The position numbers were made by a program, and so were the translations under genes. DNA of 64,000 nt, taken from contig NZ_AQGV01000015.1 in NCBI RefSeq assembly GCF_014858725.1, forward strand, positions 682,001-746,000, given 5' to 3'. This stretch comes from Pseudoalteromonas aurantia 208. Its GTDB lineage: Bacteria > Pseudomonadota > Gammaproteobacteria > Enterobacterales > Alteromonadaceae. The notes under the pieces are model-generated. The model worked only from the letters and a program-made list of their open reading frames with translations. It did not search any database and had not been told where the DNA came from. Shown here one piece after another: positions 33,507 to 42,372 of this stretch (its first letter is position 1; each line of letters opens with the position of its first letter).

Positions 33507-34730
33507 CTAAGCTAGCGAGAGGAAAAACCCTGCAATTGCGGCGCTCATTAGGTTAGCCATTGACCCTGCTAAAACCGCCCTGAGCCCTAAGCGTGCGATA
33601 TCCTTTCTTCGACTTGGCGCCATACCGCCGAGTCCGCCTAGTAAGATAGCAATCGATGATAAGTTAGCAAATCCACATAACGCGAATGTGACAATCGCTT
33701 GTGTATGTTCACTTAACGTATCTCGATAATTCATAAAGTCTAGGTAAGCAACAAATTCGTTAACTACCAACTTCTGGCCGATAAAACTACCGGCTGTTAC
33801 AGCTTCATGCCACGGTACGCCGATTAACCAAGCGACGGGAGCAAAGATGTAACCTAAAATTTCTTGTAATGTTAATGTTGGGTGGTCAAACAAACTCCCA
33901 ATGTTGCCCAATAACCCATTTAACAAAGCAATTAAAGCTACAAATGCTAACAACATAGCGCCAACGTTTAATGCTAAATGCATACCGCTTGAGGCTCCGC
34001 CTGCCGCTGCATCAATGACATTAACTGGCTTGTCTTCATTTGCATTCACATCGGCTAAATTCTCTTTTGGCGTTTCAGTTTCTGGCACGATCATTTTAGC
34101 CATTAAGAAACCACCAGGCGCGGCCATGAAGCTGGCTGCAATTAAGTATTTTAACTCGACACCAATCGCCACATAACCTGCCATTACGGAGCCTGCAACT
34201 GTGGCCAATCCGCCAACCATTACCGCAAACAATTCCGATTTTGTCATGCTGGGTATAAATGGTTTTACAATTAATGGGGCTTCAGTTTGACCCACAAATA
34301 TATTAGCTGTAGCTGACAGTGATTCAGGACGTGATGTTTTCAGCAGTTTTTGCATGCCGCCGCCCAAAATCTTAATCATCCACTCCATAATGCCAATGTG
34401 GTATAACACCGCAACCAACGCAGAGAAGAAGACAATTACTGGTAATACTTGAACTGCAAAAATAAAACCAAGCGCTTCTTTATCGGCAAGAGAGCCGAAG
34501 AGAAATCCGATCCCATCATTTGCGTAGCCTATAACTGCAGATACACCAGATGAAATACTTGCTAATACGTTCTTGCCTGCTTCTACAAACAAGATAAATC
34601 CACCGATAAGTATTTGCATAGCAAATGCAATACCGACAGTTCTTTTGTTGATTGCACTACGGTCGGTTGAAAAACCGTATGCAACGCTAAGCAGCATAAA
34701 CATGCCGACCAAGCTCATTATTGTTGTCAT
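33507..34730 (-). CDS. nupC: Concentrative nucleoside transporter, NupC family
   Basis: A 407-residue inner-membrane nucleoside symporter (CNT family). The N-terminal helices (MSLVGMFMLLSVAYGFS, VGIAFAMQILIGGFILF) are followed by the conserved core, with VLPVIVFFSALVAVLYHIG, FVGQTEAPLIVKPFI, GGLATVAGSVMAGYV and, near the end, FALCGFANLSSIAILLGGLGGMAP, where family members bind nucleoside and sodium or proton. It lies 16 bases downstream of uridine kinase, so uptake and phosphorylation are co-expressed. Divergent deoB-deoD completes a salvage locus. CNT transporters of this length in marine gammaproteobacteria are often sodium-driven; the coupling ion here is not proven. Confidence 0.92.
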   Translation of the reverse strand: MTTIMSLVGMFMLLSVAYGFSTDRSAINKRTVGIAFAMQILIGGFILFVEAGKNVLASISSGVSAVIGYANDGIGFLFGSLADKEALGFIFAVQVLPVIVFFSALVAVLYHIGIMEWMIKILGGGMQKLLKTSRPESLSATANIFVGQTEAPLIVKPFIPSMTKSELFAVMVGGLATVAGSVMAGYVAIGVELKYLIAASFMAAPGGFLMAKMIVPETETPKENLADVNANEDKPVNVIDAAAGGASSGMHLALNVGAMLLAFVALIALLNGLLGNIGSLFDHPTLTLQEILGYIFAPVAWLIGVPWHEAVTAGSFIGQKLVVNEFVAYLDFMNYRDTLSEHTQAIVTFALCGFANLSSIAILLGGLGGMAPSRRKDIARLGLRAVLAGSMANLMSAAIAGFFLSLA

Positions 34731-34746
34731 GCCAGAAAGTCCCGTT

Positions 34747-35376
34747 TTATTCTTGCAGTAAATATTTTATTTTACTTTTAATTATATCAATCGCAACGCG
34801 ATTCATACCGCCACGGGTAACTACCAAGTCAGCATTGTGCTTAGAAGGCTCAATAAACTGATAAAACATAGGTCTTACCGTCGCTTGGTACTGTTCAACC
34901 ACTGACGGCAAGCTTCTACCGCGCTGCTCGATGTCTCGTTGCATTCGGCGTAGTAGACAAATATCTAATGGTGTATCAATAAACACCTTAATATCGAATT
35001 CTTCACTAAGTGCTGAATCACTAAGTAACAAAATACCTTCAATAATCAATATTTTTGCAGGTATTACAGTGCGAGTTTCGCTGCTGCGTGTATGTTGAGC
35101 ATAGTCGTACGTCGGCACCTCTATAGATTCGCCTCGTCTTAGTTGCTCTAAATGTTGACGTAGTAAATCATGTTCAAACGCATCTGGATGGTCATAATTT
35201 GTTTGAGTTCTATGTTCAAACGGAAGATGCGATTGATCTTTGTAATAAGCGTCTTCTTCTATAATTGCAATGGCGCCTGATTCTAATTCATTAACCAATT
35301 CATTATAAATTGTCTGTGTAAAGAGAGATTTGCCAGACGCAGATGCGCCAGCAATAGCTATAATTGTTCGTGTCAC
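34747..35376 (-). CDS. udk: Uridine kinase
   Basis: A 209-residue P-loop kinase that phosphorylates uridine and cytidine to UMP and CMP. The Walker A motif is GASASGKS at 9-16. YYKDQSHLPFEHR and NYDHPDAFEHDLL form the nucleoside-binding region, YDYAQHTR follows, and IEGILLL is the conserved Walker-B-like strand. RRMQRDIEQRGRS forms the LID. All are characteristic of Udk. The start is GTG. It is the first gene of the udk-nupC operon, divergent from deoB-deoD; the shared control region holds two matching inverted repeats. The normal bacterial length and all active-site motifs indicate a functional enzyme. Confidence 0.95.
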   Translation of the reverse strand: MTRTIIAIAGASASGKSLFTQTIYNELVNELESGAIAIIEEDAYYKDQSHLPFEHRTQTNYDHPDAFEHDLLRQHLEQLRRGESIEVPTYDYAQHTRSSETRTVIPAKILIIEGILLLSDSALSEEFDIKVFIDTPLDICLLRRMQRDIEQRGRSLPSVVEQYQATVRPMFYQFIEPSKHNADLVVTRGGMNRVAIDIIKSKIKYLLQE

Positions 35377-35490
35377 TAAAGTTCACACCCAGCTGTCGTT
35401 AACGTTGGAAGATCACAATAGCAAAAAAGACACGATTAATCTCTTTTGCTTCGCTTAGGTTGCAAATTTAGCGACTTTATCAAAGACAAA

Positions 35491-35597
35491 ACAGGACTTT
35501 TGTCCTGTGAGACAAAACAAGACGCATCATGAAGTTTATGAATTTTGTTATGCTTTTATGACAGCGGACTTATGTCCTGTAAATTATTGCAGTGCAA
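35491..35597. promoter_or_regulatory. Repeated inverted repeats between udk and deoB
   Basis: Two related palindromes lie in the divergent promoter region: ACAGGAC-TTTT-GTCCTGT (35491-35508, perfect) and ACAGCGGAC-TTAT-GTCCTGT (35561-35580, one extra base in the left arm). Their centres are 72 bases apart, close to seven helical turns. A third element, TTGCA-G-TGCAA (35587-35597), recalls the TTGCA half-sites of E. coli CytR. The first palindrome is flanked by two copies of AGACAAAACA. The sharing of one motif by both copies makes a nucleoside-responsive regulator likely; its identity is unknown. Confidence 0.6.
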
Positions 35598-35681
35598 CAA
35601 TAAAGTAGCAATCACTGAGAGCGTGACAAGCATAGTGACGCATTTTAAATTTACTCAGTCAGTTTATTAAAGAGGTGAGAT

Positions 35682-36896
35682 ATGGCAAGAGCAATCATAC
35701 TAATGGCAGATAGCCTAGGCGTGGGTGCTGCACCAGATGCAGAAAAATTTGGCGATGTAGGTTCAAATACACTTGCTCACCTTTTAAAAGCGTATAAACA
35801 AGAAACAGGTAAAGCACTGCCGTTACCTAACTTGACAAGGTTAGGATTGGTTGATGCATGTGAAGCGGCTGGTAAGCAAACATGTGATGTTGCAGAGCGT
35901 CAGGCTCCTGAAGCCGCTTGGGGTTATGCAAAAGAGCTTTCAAGCGGTAAAGATACACCTTCTGGTCATTGGGAAATGGCGGGAGTACCTGTGTTATTTG
36001 AGTGGGGGTATTTTCCAAATACCACGCCTTGTTTTCCGCAGACGTTTATTGATGAATTGTGTAAGCGAGCAAATATTCCAGGCATTTTAGGAAATTGCTA
36101 CGCATCAGGCACAACTATTTTAGAGCAATTGGGTGAAGAGCATGTGAAAACGGGCATGCCAATTTGTTACACCTCAGTTGACAGCGTTTTTCAAATAGCC
36201 GCTCATGAGCAATCGTTCGGTCTTGACAAGCTTTATCAGGTATGTGACATCGCACGGGCACTGCTTGATGAAATGAATATAGGACGAGTGATAGCGCGGC
36301 CGTTTATAGGCACTTCGAGTGCCGACTTTATTCGTACTGGTAATCGTAGAGATTACTCAGTATTGCCTCCAGCTCCCACCTTACTAGATAAGTTGGCTGC
36401 AGATGGTGGAGAAGTGATCAGCATAGGTAAAATTGCAGATATTTATGCACATCAAGGTATTACTCAGAAGCATAAAGCACCTGGATTGATGAATTTACTA
36501 GAAAAAACATCTGAATTAATGGATTCAGCGCCTGATCACAGTTTAATTTTTACAAATCTAGTGGACTTTGATGAAAAGTTTGGTCATCGACGTAAGCCGG
36601 TCGGATATGCCGAAGCGCTAAAGCAGTTCGATGATTATTTACCAACTATACTAGAAAAACTTGGTACCAATGACTTGTTGATAATTACAGCTGACCATGG
36701 TTGTGATCCAACGGCACCAGGAACTGATCATACTCGCGAATATGTGCCAGTATTGGCTTATGCTAAAGGTATGAATAATACTCCGTTAGGAGAAAGACAA
36801 AGTTTTGCAGACATAGGTCAAACACTTGCCCAGTGGTTTAATTTATCTGCGCTTGAGTATGGTGATGGCTTTATGGCTTCACTTAACAAAGCATAA
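35682..36896 (+). CDS. deoB: Phosphopentomutase
   Basis: A 404-residue alkaline-phosphatase-superfamily enzyme that interconverts (deoxy)ribose 1-phosphate and 5-phosphate. The metal-binding start ILMADSLGVGAAPDA is followed by GSNTLAHL, SGKDTPSGHWEMAG with the active-site Thr, GNCYASGTTI, FANLVDFD-like FTNLVDFDEKFGHRR, and LIITADHGCDPTAPGTDHTREYVP with the second metal site. All are as in E. coli DeoB. GAGGTGAG precedes the start. deoD follows after 15 bases. With NupC and Udk divergent, the locus takes up nucleosides and splits the purine ones; the deoA and deoC steps are not in this window. Confidence 0.97.
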   Translation: MARAIILMADSLGVGAAPDAEKFGDVGSNTLAHLLKAYKQETGKALPLPNLTRLGLVDACEAAGKQTCDVAERQAPEAAWGYAKELSSGKDTPSGHWEMAGVPVLFEWGYFPNTTPCFPQTFIDELCKRANIPGILGNCYASGTTILEQLGEEHVKTGMPICYTSVDSVFQIAAHEQSFGLDKLYQVCDIARALLDEMNIGRVIARPFIGTSSADFIRTGNRRDYSVLPPAPTLLDKLAADGGEVISIGKIADIYAHQGITQKHKAPGLMNLLEKTSELMDSAPDHSLIFTNLVDFDEKFGHRRKPVGYAEALKQFDDYLPTILEKLGTNDLLIITADHGCDPTAPGTDHTREYVPVLAYAKGMNNTPLGERQSFADIGQTLAQWFNLSALEYGDGFMASLNKA

Positions 36897-36911
36897 AGAA
36901 GGAAATAGGTG

Positions 36912-37613
36912 ATGAGCACTCCTCATATTAACGCAAATAGTGGTGATTTTGCTGAAACGGTATTAATGCCAGGTGATCCACTTCGCGCTAAGTACATTGC
37001 AGAGCACTTTTTAGAAGATGCGCGCCAGGTGACTGGTGTTCGTAACATGTTTGGTTTTACAGGGACATATAATGGTAAACCTGTGAGCATCATGGGCTCA
37101 GGCATGGGGATCCCGTCGATGTCAATTTATGCGCGTGAGCTTATTGTGAGTTACGGTGTAAAAAACCTTATTAGAATAGGTACTTGTGGCGGAATTAGTC
37201 AGGATATAAAAATCCGTGATGTGATATTTGCACAAGGTGCTAGCACGGATTCTAACGTAAACCGTACTCGTGTACGAGGTTATGATTTTGCTGCAATTGC
37301 TGACTTTGGATTACTGGAAAATGGCATTAATTCAGCTCGAAAATTGGGTATTGAAGCCAAAGTTGGTAACGTCTTTACGACTGATACGTTTTATCAGGCA
37401 GATGACTCATTTTATCAAGAATTAGATAAGCTTGGTATTATGGCTGTCGATATGGAAACTGCTGGTATGTATGGTGTAGCAGCTGAATATGGTGCTAAAG
37501 CGATGGCTTTATTTACGGTAAGCGACCATGTCATTACTGGTGAAGCAACGCCAGCCGAAGAGCGTCAAAGTACCTTCAATGAAATGGTAAAAATCGCTTT
37601 AGAATCTGTATAA
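36912..37613 (+). CDS. deoD: Purine nucleoside phosphorylase, DeoD type
   Basis: A 233-residue hexameric-type purine nucleoside phosphorylase. It cleaves purine (deoxy)ribonucleosides with phosphate to base and (deoxy)ribose 1-phosphate, which feeds DeoB. Conserved motifs are TPHINANSGDFA with the active-site His, VLMPGDPLRAKYIA, MGSGMGIPSMSIYARELI, IRIGTCGGI, VDMETAGMYGVAAEYG and TVSDHVITGE with the catalytic Asp. The ATG at 36912 is used rather than a GTG three bases earlier, since AAGGAAATAGG is better placed. It is the second gene of the deoB-deoD operon and is followed by a strong terminator about 105 bases downstream. Confidence 0.97.
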   Translation: MSTPHINANSGDFAETVLMPGDPLRAKYIAEHFLEDARQVTGVRNMFGFTGTYNGKPVSIMGSGMGIPSMSIYARELIVSYGVKNLIRIGTCGGISQDIKIRDVIFAQGASTDSNVNRTRVRGYDFAAIADFGLLENGINSARKLGIEAKVGNVFTTDTFYQADDSFYQELDKLGIMAVDMETAGMYGVAAEYGAKAMALFTVSDHVITGEATPAEERQSTFNEMVKIALESV

Positions 37614-37719
37614 AAAATTTAGCTTAGTAAGATAACTTATTAAGCAAAACCGTTCCTTGGTAACGTAATCGCAGAGTTTTGGAGACACGCCTAAAACAAA
37701 GCGAATCACACCCAAAAAG

Positions 37720-37743
37720 CCGCACCTAGTGCGGTTTTTTTTT
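37720..37743 (+). terminator. Rho-independent terminator of deoB-deoD
   Basis: CCGCAC and GTGCGG pair around a CTA loop and are followed by a run of nine T. This is a canonical terminator in the plus direction. Confidence 0.92.
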
Positions 37744-37854
37744 CGACTAAATATCATTTGTCACACTTTATGAATAATAATGTAAGAGGGTATATTCATA
37801 TTGTATTCATTCAAGTCTATTATTGTCTGACCACCATAATACTCAGGTGTAGGC

Positions 37855-38838
37855 ATGACAATTACGTCAGTGGCTTTGTCAACAGTGTTGATGCTGCCCA
37901 TTTCAATTACTGAACTTAATGATTTCAAACGCCTGGCGGTGAATAACCCCAAGCATGCATTGGTTGAATTTCCCCGTTTGCTGATGCGCTATCAAGGTGA
38001 AACGAGTAATCGGATAGCTTTGTTGTACTATAGTGCGTTAACCGCAGCGTCTCGCGCTGACGACTGGCCTATGTTCTTAGACATTATTGAAAAAATGCGC
38101 GCGCCAGCTTTAAGAGCTTACTCAGATGGGAATAAGTTACAATTACTTTCTAGTATTGGTGTTGCATATCGCCTCAATGGACAGCTAGAACAAGCCAAAA
38201 TACATTATCAATGTGCTTTTAAATTTGCATCTAACGATATTGAACTTGCGCAATTAAAAGTGAATCAGTCGATTGTATATCGTTTATCATATCAGCCTGC
38301 TTTGGCTTTTCAGCTTATCGAGAGCGTTAACAGTAACCAATTGTCAGACAAAGTAAAAGCGGGATACAGTGTTGTTCATGGCAACATTCAGCAATCGATA
38401 GGTAATTTTCAAACTGCTTTACATAGTTATGAGCAAGCCCATGAACTGTATATTAAAATGGGGGATAAAGTATCTAAAACGGGTGTCACAGGTAACATAT
38501 TAGGTGCTGCGTTAGCGGTAAAAAATCTCACTGTTTTCAATCGTTATAGAGGTGATTTAGACAAGGCGGCTCGTATATATTACCCACGAATTTTGGATTA
38601 TTTACAGTGGCTTGACATTATCGCATATGCCTTGGAATCTCAGACATTAAGTACTGAGCACCAGCAATGGATAGAAAACCATGTAGTCAAGTTTGTTGAA
38701 CTTGGGTATGAAGACGTGATAAAAGCCCATCTACTTTTGATTAAGGCAAGAGATCTTTATCCGAAAGGCACAAGCATGAAGTTTAAATCGTATAGCCTAC
38801 CAGAGAAGCTTGGTAAACCGTGGTGTGGATCGTTTTGA
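37855..38838 (+). CDS. TPR-repeat protein, paralogue of the one at 47907-48914
   Basis: A 327-residue helical protein of unknown function. The first 18 residues are moderately hydrophobic (MTITSVALSTVLMLPISI) and may be a weak signal or membrane segment. TPR-like repeats follow, best seen at LQLLSSIGVAYRLNGQLEQA with KIHYQCAFKFA near residues 98-128, then GYSVVHGNIQQSIGNFQTALHSYEQAHELY near 162-198. The C-terminal third has lower repeat character and ends LGKPWCGSF. The overall length, repeat layout and the pair IGVAYR / YQCAF correspond to LGILYR / YQCGL in the protein at 47907-48914, so the two are probably distant paralogues. AGGTG precedes the start. It is followed by the reductase gene 56 bases later. 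Confidence 0.7.
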   Translation: MTITSVALSTVLMLPISITELNDFKRLAVNNPKHALVEFPRLLMRYQGETSNRIALLYYSALTAASRADDWPMFLDIIEKMRAPALRAYSDGNKLQLLSSIGVAYRLNGQLEQAKIHYQCAFKFASNDIELAQLKVNQSIVYRLSYQPALAFQLIESVNSNQLSDKVKAGYSVVHGNIQQSIGNFQTALHSYEQAHELYIKMGDKVSKTGVTGNILGAALAVKNLTVFNRYRGDLDKAARIYYPRILDYLQWLDIIAYALESQTLSTEHQQWIENHVVKFVELGYEDVIKAHLLLIKARDLYPKGTSMKFKSYSLPEKLGKPWCGSF

Positions 38839-38894
38839 CTTTGACTTTATTTATGCCATGGTTATGAATGTAAATATGATATGTGGGGATGACA

Positions 38895-39635
38895 ATGGCA
38901 CAATGGGTTACGGGCAAAATAGTTGAGTTTAACTGGTGGACACCGAGTCTTTTTAGCATCAAGGTAGCAGCAGGCATAAAGCCATTTATTGCAGGCCAAT
39001 TTACAAAGTTGGCATTAAATGTTGAAGGGAGACGTGTTGCTAGGGCCTATTCATTTGTAAACTCCCCCAATGACCCTTTATTAGAATTTTACTTAATAGA
39101 AGTACCTGATGGTCGATTATCATCACATTTAGCGACGTTAGATATTGGTGACACAGTTGAGGTTGAAGCGGTTGCTCATGGGTTTTTTACGTTAGAAGAG
39201 ACGCCAAAAGCAGAGGTTTTATGGATGCTTAGTACAGGTACAGCTATCGGACCATTCCTATCTATCATTGCAGATGGCAAATTGTGGGAGCGGTACGAAC
39301 GTGTGATTTTGGTACATGGGGTCAGGCATAATACCGACTTAACTTACCAAGACAGTATTTTAGCCACTGCGTCATTGTTTAAACAGTTTACTTACGTACC
39401 GGCAATTACACGAGAAAAGCCAGAGCAAGGTTTACAAGGACGCGTAACTGATTTACTTAGTTCTGGTGCGTTAATAAAGCATTGCGGAATGAATCAACTC
39501 AATAAGAATAGCCATTTTATGATTTGTGGGAACCCTCAAATGGTCAAAGATACGACTCAATTGTTGCTTGATAAAGGCTTCAAACGACATCGTAGAGCAG
39601 AATCTGGACATATAACAGTCGAACAGTATTGGTAG
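38895..39635 (+). CDS. fpr: Ferredoxin/flavodoxin--NADP reductase
   Basis: A 246-residue FAD enzyme that passes electrons between NADPH and ferredoxin or flavodoxin. The ATG at 38895 is preferred over GTG 38883 and ATG 38889 since GGGG sits six bases before it. The flavin motif RAYSFVNSPND (R-x-Y-S) occurs near residue 50. STGTAIGPFLSI is the pyrophosphate-binding loop, VHGVRHNTDLTY the NADPH region, FMICGNPQMVKD the second NADP contact, and VEQYW the C-terminal aromatic that stacks on FAD. All match bacterial Fpr. Fpr supports radical-SAM enzymes, Fe-S assembly and oxidative-stress recovery. It appears to be transcribed alone or with the TPR gene upstream. Confidence 0.95.
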   Translation: MAQWVTGKIVEFNWWTPSLFSIKVAAGIKPFIAGQFTKLALNVEGRRVARAYSFVNSPNDPLLEFYLIEVPDGRLSSHLATLDIGDTVEVEAVAHGFFTLEETPKAEVLWMLSTGTAIGPFLSIIADGKLWERYERVILVHGVRHNTDLTYQDSILATASLFKQFTYVPAITREKPEQGLQGRVTDLLSSGALIKHCGMNQLNKNSHFMICGNPQMVKDTTQLLLDKGFKRHRRAESGHITVEQYW

Positions 39636-39695
39636 GCTTTAAAATTTTTTATATGTCTGTTATGTTAACAAAAGTTTGTACCTTACTTGATTATC

Positions 39696-40154
39696 ATGAA
39701 ATACATTATTATTCTCTTTTTTGTTCTATTTACGTTTTTATGTAGTGCTAATCCCGCATTAGAAAATGATACGAGGCCTCTTCAGTCAGTCATGACAGAG
39801 CAAGAGCGCGGAGCATCACAAGTTGTTGATAAATTGATCTTGGCCTACAATGATAGGAATATTGAAGCCTTCCTTGATTTGTACGCAGAGGATGTTGCGT
39901 TTTATATGTATCCACAAACGTTAATGTTTACTGGAAAAAAGAAATTGATTGAACGCTACGGTCTTATGTTTAAAAAAACGAAATGCCTCAAGTCTACATC
40001 ACTTAAGCGTATCATCCACGGAAATATTGTTATTGACCATGAATCGTCACAGGTATGTTTTAATGATGCAGGAAAGGTTGATAAGTATTCAGAGTTTGTA
40101 ACCAGTTATCAGATTGACGATGGAAAAATACGTAAAGTTGTATTTTTTAAATAG
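39696..40154 (+). CDS. Secreted NTF2-like / SnoaL-fold protein
   Basis: A 152-residue exported protein. The ATG at 39696 gives MKYIIILFFVLFTFLCSAN, a signal peptide cleaved around residue 18; a TTG nine bases upstream is the alternative. The mature part resembles the NTF2-like fold: VDKLILAYNDRNIEAFLDLYAEDVAFYMYP, then FTGKKKLIERYGLMF, then beta strands ending ITSYQIDDGKIRKVVFFK-like VTSYQIDDGKIRKVVF. That is the layout of SnoaL-like and steroid-isomerase-like proteins. Two cysteines in the mature part may pair. Periplasmic NTF2-like domains can bind small ligands or act as enzymes, but nothing in the sequence decides this. It is followed closely by a small orphan gene. Confidence 0.72.
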   Translation: MKYIIILFFVLFTFLCSANPALENDTRPLQSVMTEQERGASQVVDKLILAYNDRNIEAFLDLYAEDVAFYMYPQTLMFTGKKKLIERYGLMFKKTKCLKSTSLKRIIHGNIVIDHESSQVCFNDAGKVDKYSEFVTSYQIDDGKIRKVVFFK

Positions 40155-40185
40155 CAAGTAATATGATTATGCAAGGTATGTTGTT

Positions 40186-40503
40186 ATGAGTCAGGATAAA
40201 AGATTAAGTTTATTGTATCGGGTGGAACCTGGGTGTTTGGGGCCAACTGGTATTGACTTTGTGGAAGGCTTTTGTGAGTTTGCACAAAAAAAAATAAAGG
40301 CACCAGTTTATGCACAGTTTGGCTTTGTTCCTCGGTATGACAAAGCACTACCGGAAAGAGAATATAAAATTGGTAATAAAAATTTATCGGATGCGCAAGT
40401 AATGGCTTTTCTTGATAAATTTGATAAAGATAAAAGTGATTTTGAAGAACAGATTGATGAGTTATTGTCACATGCTATTGATGCTTATCTAGACCGGTTA
40501 TGA
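40186..40503 (+). CDS. Conserved-looking small protein, 105 residues, unknown
   Basis: I do not recognise this family. The protein is soluble and charged with mixed alpha/beta character: KRLSLLYRVEPGCLGPTGIDFV, then VYAQFGFVPRYDKALPEREY, and an acidic helical C-terminal half (MAFLDKFDKDKSDFEEQIDELL). No signal peptide or known motif is seen. AAGG at reasonable spacing precedes the ATG, codon use matches its neighbours, and it lies 31 bases downstream of the NTF2-like gene in the same direction, so it is probably a real gene in that operon. A hairpin follows the stop. Confidence 0.6.
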   Translation: MSQDKRLSLLYRVEPGCLGPTGIDFVEGFCEFAQKKIKAPVYAQFGFVPRYDKALPEREYKIGNKNLSDAQVMAFLDKFDKDKSDFEEQIDELLSHAIDAYLDRL

Positions 40504-40510
40504 TAACGAC

Positions 40511-40541
40511 TCGGCTAGCAGCACCTTGCACTAGCCGATTT
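40511..40541. terminator. Hairpin between convergent genes
   Basis: TCGGCTAG and CTAGCCGA pair perfectly around a 12-base loop that can itself form GCA/TGC. A short TTTA follows. It lies eight bases past the small orphan stop and before the convergent TPR gene, and probably ends transcripts from the left. Confidence 0.65.
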
Positions 40542-40613
40542 AGATATGCAGTGTAGCTCAGAGAGAATTAACCCTTTCCTTAGTATCGCATAATCATTAT
40601 TTATACACGTCTT

Positions 40614-41471
40614 TTATATACTCAAATTTTTGAAGTCATCATTATCATGTAAGCTGGTGAAAGCAGCTTCATTTGATAGCTCATTCTTTAGGTTTGGTGC
40701 ATACTCTAGGGCCATACGTATATCAGCTAAGGCATCACTATGTTGATGTAGCATTGCATAAGCACACGCACGTTGCCAAAATGCATATCCGTAGTCGTTA
40801 TCTAACTCTAATGCTTGGTTACACAGTTGAATGGCAACACCCGTCTGGCCAAGTTCTAATAGCGCATCGGCTTTATAAGCGATAGCTTCTACTTCATCTG
40901 GTTTTCTTTTTAGTATTTCGTCATATATTTCTATTTTGGAACTCATATCACTTTCAAGATTGGCTCTCATCCATAAAGAGTGAACCTCATTGGTTATGGT
41001 AATCTTCTTGTGGTTACTCAGTATCTCTTCTGAACGAGCTTTTAACTTATCTTCAAGTACTTGTAAGCGTTGCTCATATTCATCGGTGATATCGCCAACA
41101 CGTCGATTGACGATGTCTTCCACTTTACTTTTTATGTCTCTTAAAGAGTTCCAACCAACCAACATCAAAATAGATGCCGTGGCAGTTATAATAAATAAAA
41201 TATTGTTTACTGTGTCAGTTGTGTATGTAAGCGCTCTGTCTGCGGCATCTAATTGTGAATGCGTCACTTGTTTTGTGACATCTTCTCGTAATTGCTGTTG
41301 ATCTTGTCGTACTGATTTGAGTTCGTCTAAGATATAACGCTCAATTAGGGGTTGATACATGGGCTGTTGAACTTGTTTAAGGTTATTGTCATGCGATGCC
41401 TTATTTGTATCTTGTTGTGCTAAACATAGGTTACAAAATAAAAGTAAAGTGGCAAAGATATATTTCATCAT
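40614..41471 (-). CDS. Exported membrane protein with coiled coil and TPR repeats
   Basis: About 285 residues. The pair of ATG codons at 41471 and 41468 starts a clean signal peptide (MKYIFATLLLFCNLCLAQ); an upstream ATG would add 13 polar residues. A charged stretch (YILDELKSVRQDQQQLREDV) leads to one membrane helix, NNILFIITATASILMLVGWNSL, and a coiled coil, RRVGDITDEYEQRLQVLEDKLKAR given here in part. Two or three TPR units then follow: AIAYKADALLELGQTGVAIQL and AFWQRACAYAMLHQHSDALA. The topology would place the TPR part in the cytosol. The function is unknown; membrane-tethered TPR proteins usually serve assembly of complexes. It is divergent from the binding-protein gene at 41616. Confidence 0.7.
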   Translation of the reverse strand: MMKYIFATLLLFCNLCLAQQDTNKASHDNNLKQVQQPMYQPLIERYILDELKSVRQDQQQLREDVTKQVTHSQLDAADRALTYTTDTVNNILFIITATASILMLVGWNSLRDIKSKVEDIVNRRVGDITDEYEQRLQVLEDKLKARSEEILSNHKKITITNEVHSLWMRANLESDMSSKIEIYDEILKRKPDEVEAIAYKADALLELGQTGVAIQLCNQALELDNDYGYAFWQRACAYAMLHQHSDALADIRMALEYAPNLKNELSNEAAFTSLHDNDDFKNLSI

Positions 41472-41615
41472 AAAGTTAGCCAGAGTATGCAAGGTTTGTG
41501 TATGGTGCATGACTTATATGTAAATTGCAAAGAAGTGAATTAGCGAGATATGCTCTTTGCATTAATGGTTATTAAAGCCCATAATTAGTGAGAACTTTGT
41601 GTGAGTATCGGTGTA

Positions 41616-42335
41616 ATGCTAAGAATAGTATTGATTGGGTTATGTTGTTTTTTTGCCAATGCAAATGAAGTTCAATTACAGGTCGTTACTGAAGAGTGGG
41701 TTCCGTATAATTTCACCAACGCAAAAGGCGAAATAGATGGACGTGCCACACACAAAGTACGTGAAATCTTAGCAGATGCAAATATAAGTTACGAAATAAG
41801 AAGTTACCCATGGGCCCGGTCCATGAAGCTGGCAAAAACGAAAAAAAACACCATGATTTACTCTATATACCGGACACCGGAAAGGGAACCGTCTTTTTTA
41901 TGGGCATGCCCACTATTACAGCCAGTGAAAGAGTATCTCTTCAAACTCAAAACTCGTAAAGATATTCAGTTAAACTCATTGGATGATGCGAAAAAACACC
42001 TAATTTCTGTGGTAAGGGGCAGTGTATCTAATGAGTTTTTAATAAAAAATGGGTTTGAAAATGGCAAGAATATTGATATTACTGCGGACCCAAGTTCAAG
42101 CCCAAGAAAGTTATTAGCGGGTTACACAGACTTAATTATGACGACGGAGTATACGGCTTTTGAAAGCATGAAAAAACTGGGGGTGTCATTTGATCAAATA
42201 GAGATTGCTTTGGAAGTGACAAACACAAATAATAATCGAGCATGTCTCGCGTTTAGCCCAAGTTCTGATATGGAATTAGTTGAGCAAGTAAGGGCCGCAC
42301 TGGCGCGACATAATTTACGCAGCATTGGGCCATAG
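41616..42335 (+). CDS. Periplasmic solute-binding protein, amino-acid type (SBP_bac_3)
   Basis: About 239 residues. A signal peptide (MLRIVLIGLCCFFANA) is followed by the type II binding-protein fold: VTEEWVPYNFTNAKGEIDGRATHKVREILADANI, quoted here as VTEEWVPYNF and GEIDGRATHKVREIL, then YEIRSYPWARSMKLAKTKKN, MIYSIYRTPERE, and the hinge SVVRGSVSNEFLIKNG. The ligand-pocket features of ABC-type amino-acid binding proteins are only partly kept. No permease or ATPase gene lies nearby, so it may be one of the orphan SBP_bac_3 proteins common in Pseudoalteromonas and Vibrio that feed no known transporter. A GTG at 41601 is an alternative start. Confidence 0.82.
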   Translation: MLRIVLIGLCCFFANANEVQLQVVTEEWVPYNFTNAKGEIDGRATHKVREILADANISYEIRSYPWARSMKLAKTKKNTMIYSIYRTPEREPSFLWACPLLQPVKEYLFKLKTRKDIQLNSLDDAKKHLISVVRGSVSNEFLIKNGFENGKNIDITADPSSSPRKLLAGYTDLIMTTEYTAFESMKKLGVSFDQIEIALEVTNTNNNRACLAFSPSSDMELVEQVRAALARHNLRSIGP

Positions 42336-42372
42336 GACTCTATTAACTAGTTGATTTTAGGGGGAGTTATTA

